Positions 60,609 through 64,000 of a DNA stretch of 64,000 bases are shown piece after piece; the first letter of the stretch is position 1, and every line of letters starts with the position of its first letter. Under the pieces are notes generated by a model. It searched no databases and had not been told where the DNA came from. It was given only the letters and a program-made list of their open reading frames with translations. Location: positions 10,415,472 to 10,479,471 of the forward strand of contig VZDJ01004378.1 in the NCBI GenBank assembly GCA_008694505.1, given 5' to 3'. Made by a program: the position numbers and the translations under genes. Origin of the DNA: Cyanoderma ruficeps (Eukaryota > Chordata > Aves > Passeriformes > Timaliidae).

Positions 60609-60765
60609 GTACTGTATAGGCCAGATGGACAGCATGAAGGCAAGTTGTTTTCCACTGGAAAGCACACGATAGAAGTCCCAGTCCCCAGCGATGGTGAATA
60701 TGTTGTTGAGGTGCGAGCACACAGTGAAGGAGGAGATGGAGAAGTAGCCCAAATAAAAATTTCAG
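60609..60765 (+). CDS. CNTN1: CNTN1 exon, FN4 second part
   Basis: Reads VLYRPDGQHEGKLFSTGKH, TIEVPVPSDGEYVVEVRAH, then SEGGDGEVAQIKIS. DGEYVVEVRAHSEGGDG is the tyrosine corner and F-G region of FN4. It starts in phase 0 after ttcctag and ends in phase 1 at gtgagc, leaving one base of the codon that opens the GPI-signal exon. The omega site and hydrophobic tail are therefore downstream. A 154-codon minus-strand ORF across this exon is an antisense shadow. Confidence 0.97.
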
Positions 60766-62490
60766 GTGAGCCTTCCGTTTTTCTTTGCCACACTTCTTAG
60801 ATATCTTGGACTGAGTGTTTTCCTCTTGCATGCTGTTGAGAAATGGGTACATCCAAAATTGGAACGGTAGCCCATCATCAGTGACTGCACTGAGAATAAG
60901 AATATAACTTAAAATACTTCTGAGGACTCTCAGCACACACAGGACACATCTGTAGCAGTTCCAGCAATCCTGGAAGCACTGTCAATCTTCCAAATACCAG
61001 ACTCCTTTTACTGGTGCCCCCGGTTAGGCTGCCACTTCTAGTAGTGCCAGAAGGATCTAGGTGTCAGCTTGCAATAACCCCATAGTTCCTAGTACCTTTT
61101 GCCTCTATCTCATTCCTCTGTCAAATGTCACTAAAAGGAAAATAATAGAGAAAAAGAGTGGTCCACAGTGATGCACAGACCACTTGCTGGGGAAGCTCCA
61201 CTTCTCAGAGAAAAGGGTATCTGTGGCACAAAAATGATAAGTAAGCAGTGAGAAACTCCATGTGCTTTAATTCAGTATGGTCTGGATGATTGGTAAAGAA
61301 GAGAATGGACCGTGGCTTAGGATAATTCAAATTGGGCTCAATGTTGACTATAAATACAAGTTCAGACATGTTCTGCACATCAAGGAATTGGATAGTGTCT
61401 TTGCAAGGTTATGATTCAAACACATTTTATTCTTGTCTTTTTAATAAAAAAATTAGAAAACATTATTACTATTTAATTGAAAAAATTAGAAAGGATTAAA
61501 TGTCAACAATATTCTTGTCACAGAAGCAATGAAGTCATTATTGTGGTTTTTTAAAAAGAACAAAGCTTATGCCATATTATTGGTACTGTGAGGAAAGCTG
61601 CCCATTCCTAAAGGACTGAATCTCCCATCCGCATGTTTTCAATGATATATACAGCTTATATCACATGATGTGAGCTCATGAGTATCACCAATTTTGCTTG
61701 TATGAGGTTTGTATTTTGTGTGTATTTCCTTCTAATGAACACCTGCGCAGTTGACATTTTTTGCCTCATTTTGTTATCTGTGTTTATCTGGCTTTGGTAT
61801 CTGGGCATTGTTTCCTTTTATACGTATTGTTAGATTAAAGAGTCTTTTTGTGTCTAATACATTGTTCCCATTAAGAAATGTATCTGTACTAGCCAAGTGA
61901 CTAATCAAATGTTAAAAAAGACTGTATGCCTTGAGTTTCTCCACAATTACCTTTTTATCGAGTCTTAAATAATTTCATCAACTCTTTTCTTCACCTCTCC
62001 AGCTTCTGAGACTTCCTTTAGGACTGTAGATACTATATATGCACTGTTTCAACTCAGCTGTCTGCAGAGATATTCTTGCCTCCCCACATTTAACTACTTC
62101 CAGCATTATTCATGAAAGGCTTTCATTAGCCATTTATTACCCTGCACAGGGCTATGAAATAATGTTCATCTTGTTTGTCCAACACCATCTCTAAATCCTT
62201 CCTGGAATCCTTGCTTTCCAGGATACAGTGTCTCATCGTTTTCAGAGTACCACCACAGTATCGTGACTCTTTTTAACTTTGTGTTTAATTTTGCCTGTGA
62301 CTTTGACAGAGCACAGTTGGTTTGAGTGGTTCAAGTCCCTGTGCTGTCTGAATTTTTATATGAATGTGTTGTCTCTATTTGCCATTTTGGTTCCATAGGT
62401 GTTTACTTCTGCTACTTTTGATATAATTATTTGGATTGCTTTCAGTCTACAGCTGTTCAGTGTGGAATTGACTAGAAATTCAGTGGTGAA

Positions 62491-63420
62491 AGATGCAGTT
62501 TGATAGGAATGCATGCTTTCTTCAATAATTGTGTTTTGAAATCTGCTGGTGACTGAATTCTTAATCCATATAGCATACGTGTTAATTGGGTATACCATGT
62601 TCTGAAGAATATGAGAATATTTTGGGGTAGTAAGTCAACCTCTTAAAAAAAGCTGAAAGGTATTGTGTTGCATTGTCATATAGCAGGACAATAATTTTTA
62701 ACATATTTTATAAGCTGCAGAAAAGTTAAGGTAACTGCTGTCTTCAGGACCTCTCCAAAGTATCTTTGTATCAAACATGCAATACAGCCTGCCATTGGTG
62801 CAAAGACTCTTTAGGTCACAGCTGGTAGATTACTTCCCAGACCAAAAGCATCATGTCAGTGCAATGTCAAGCCCAGGCTGATCAGTCTTGCCAAGACTCT
62901 GACCTGACCCAAGTATGCCTGTACAGAATTAACACCACTGGGAGAGTTAGCACCCTGCAAATGCTGGTTTGCTGAGTTTTGCACTGAACTGTCTTCCACT
63001 CTGCAGACAAGTTCTCATTCATAAATTCTACCATACACCAGCTAGACAGGCAGGGATTGTTCCTCTGGTGACCTAGACAGAGGCAGCATTCCCTGGACTC
63101 AGTTTAGGAAAGTTTGAAGAAGAGACAAAAAGCAAAGTAATCTCTTTGGAATACACAGTATACAGAAAATTAGGCAAGAATTTCAGGTTATTTCTAGGCT
63201 GCTTTTCCAAAAAGCAGAACGAAGTACAGTTTTAACACCTACACATGGCAAATTATGTCTGCTAATTTTTTGTTCTTAAGGAAATCTTCCAGTAATGCAT
63301 CAGAGTTTAGAATAATTGCCCCAAAAGTATGATAGTGATTTTTTAAAAAAAATGAAATTATGTTTTTTCTCAGAGACTTGCAAAGAAGAGAAGATGCAGT
63401 TTGATAGGAATGCATACTTT
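62491..63420. repeat. Dispersed direct repeat, 29 bp, two copies 901 bp apart
   Basis: The copies at 62491-62519 and 63392-63420 both read agatgcagtttgataggaat, then gcat, and differ at one base (gctttc versus actttg context). Flanks do not match. A 29-bp match is far too long for chance; the origin is unknown. Confidence 0.85.
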
Positions 63421-63914
63421 GGTGCTTGACTGACCAAAGTGGAAGTTACGTATTTACACAGAGATGTAAACAATAGCTAAAAGAAAACATAAGGTGTCTT
63501 ACCAAACTCAGAGAGGAGTATTGCCTTACATGACCTTTAGGCATCTGATTCCAGAGTTTGCAAACCTACCTAATTTTGTGCAGAAGTGAATGGGGTGAAT
63601 TTAGCAGATAGGGTCCAAATAGAATACACACTAATCAGGAGCGGCCAGACCTTAAACAAGGAGTGTCCACAACACCAGTGTGTCATCCAGATGGGTGTTT
63701 TCCTGCTGGGTATCAAATCCAAAGCAATCTACATAATATGGCTGCGTTAGGTGTCTAAGCTCCCACTATAATCAGTTGTCATCTAGGGTGTAATTCAGAA
63801 TGTTAAACAAAGCCTGTAGCATTTTAGGTGCCTCAGTTTACCGGGGACATCTACATGGTTTTGACAGGCATGGCATGAAACACAGGGGACCTGAGGCCTT
63901 CTGGATAGGCAGGT

Positions 63915-64000
63915 TGTCTTGGTTTGGGACAAATTTGGAAGGAAACTTCCAAAGGGATGATTCCTTAGAGGGCAAAATTCAGCGGTCCTTCCCTTCACTT
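63915..64000. mobile_element. Start of a retroviral LTR, cut by the window edge
   Basis: The sequence from 63915 opens with TGTCTTGGTTTGGG, the same 14 bases that open the solo LTR at 11047, and then diverges. Sharing exact LTR-type termini but not the interior suggests a related but distinct LTR subfamily. The other end and target duplication lie outside the window, so length, orientation and coding content are unknown. Confidence 0.65.

Larger units (their letters stand above)
5639..60765 (+). other. CNTN1: CNTN1 (contactin-1) gene, internal part: 20 coding exons
   Basis: Twenty exons with GT/AG borders splice into one open frame of 2880 nt without a stop. The product reads as six C2-type Ig domains followed by four fibronectin III domains, the contactin layout, and the text matches contactin-1 as I remember it (for example the EEQPIDTIYPEES start, the GPPGPPGG hinge and the DVGGGGGSNRELTITW stretch). 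Contactin-1 is a GPI-anchored axonal adhesion molecule that partners CASPR and neurofascin at paranodes and acts as a ligand or co-receptor in neurite growth. Ten N-glycosylation sequons are visible. Signal-peptide and GPI-signal exons are not in the window, so the gene is open at both ends. Identification is by recall of the family, not by alignment; confidence is high because the match runs through all exons. Confidence 0.97.
60766..64000 (+). other. CNTN1: Intron after FN4, running off the window (at least 3235 bp)
   Basis: I looked for the terminal exon, which should encode a short hydrophobic GPI-attachment signal, and found no acceptor followed by such text. The stretch holds two near-identical 29-bp segments (62491-62519 and 63392-63420) and the start of an LTR at 63915. 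Otherwise it is AT-rich intron. Confidence 0.82.

Noticed and set aside
60472..60936. Minus-strand ORF of 154 codons
   Set aside because: It lies antisense to a well-supported CNTN1 exon; its open frame is a by-product of that exon's codons and AT-rich flanks, and it has no domain text.
62003..62116. Candidate terminal CNTN1 exon after a ctctccag acceptor
   Set aside because: The reading frame is right and ends in a stop, but the text is not a hydrophobic GPI-attachment signal and does not resemble the contactin-1 C-terminus.
1..64000. tRNA, rRNA, spliceosomal RNA, known microRNA or CRISPR-like arrays
   Set aside because: I looked for tRNA T-arm words, U6-like starts and regularly spaced repeats on both strands by eye and found none that held up.

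Overview
The window is vertebrate genomic DNA, almost certainly from a bird. It is AT-rich, has long introns with GT/AG borders, and carries CR1 LINE fragments with the typical avian 3' tail plus short solo LTRs. The LTR termini resemble songbird endogenous-retrovirus families, so a passerine is my best guess; that is recall, not a database result.

There is one recognisable gene, on the + strand through nearly the whole window: CNTN1 (contactin-1, known in chicken as F11 and in mammals as F3), a GPI-anchored neuronal adhesion protein of the immunoglobulin superfamily. I place 20 consecutive coding exons between 5639 and 60765. They join in frame with no stop: 2880 nt, or 959 full codons plus split codons at both ends. 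They encode all six Ig domains (5639-34322) and all four fibronectin type III domains (37394-60765). Each domain is built from exactly two exons, and every intron between domains is phase 1. The exons for the signal peptide and first residues lie upstream of the window, or were not recognised in 1-5638. The last exon, carrying the GPI-attachment signal, was not found up to 64000. The protein should be secreted to the outer membrane leaflet, where contactin-1 acts in axon guidance, neurite fasciculation and, with CASPR and neurofascin-155, paranodal axo-glial junctions.

Layout: 1-5638 intron; 5639-20252 Ig1-Ig5 with short introns (155 bp to 2.6 kb) that hold two solo LTRs with intact target-site duplications (11047-11794 and 15248-15521) and a CR1 remnant; 22830-34322 Ig6, split by an 11.2-kb intron holding two CR1 pieces tail to tail; 37394-60765 FN1-FN4 with introns of 1.2-6.1 kb, one CR1 fragment (58035-58485) and a TG/TA microsatellite next to an undetermined base; 60766-64000 intron ending in the first 86 bp of another LTR.

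No second gene, tRNA, rRNA or recognisable small RNA was found. Apart from exons, repeats and a few hairpins, the sequence looks like ordinary intron. The points most worth following are the LTR insertion 50 bp from a splice acceptor, a decoy splice donor formed by coding sequence in the second Ig6 exon, an intronic hairpin near 49.4 kb, and a coding-like minus-strand stretch near 31 kb. There is no sign of an unknown multi-gene system.
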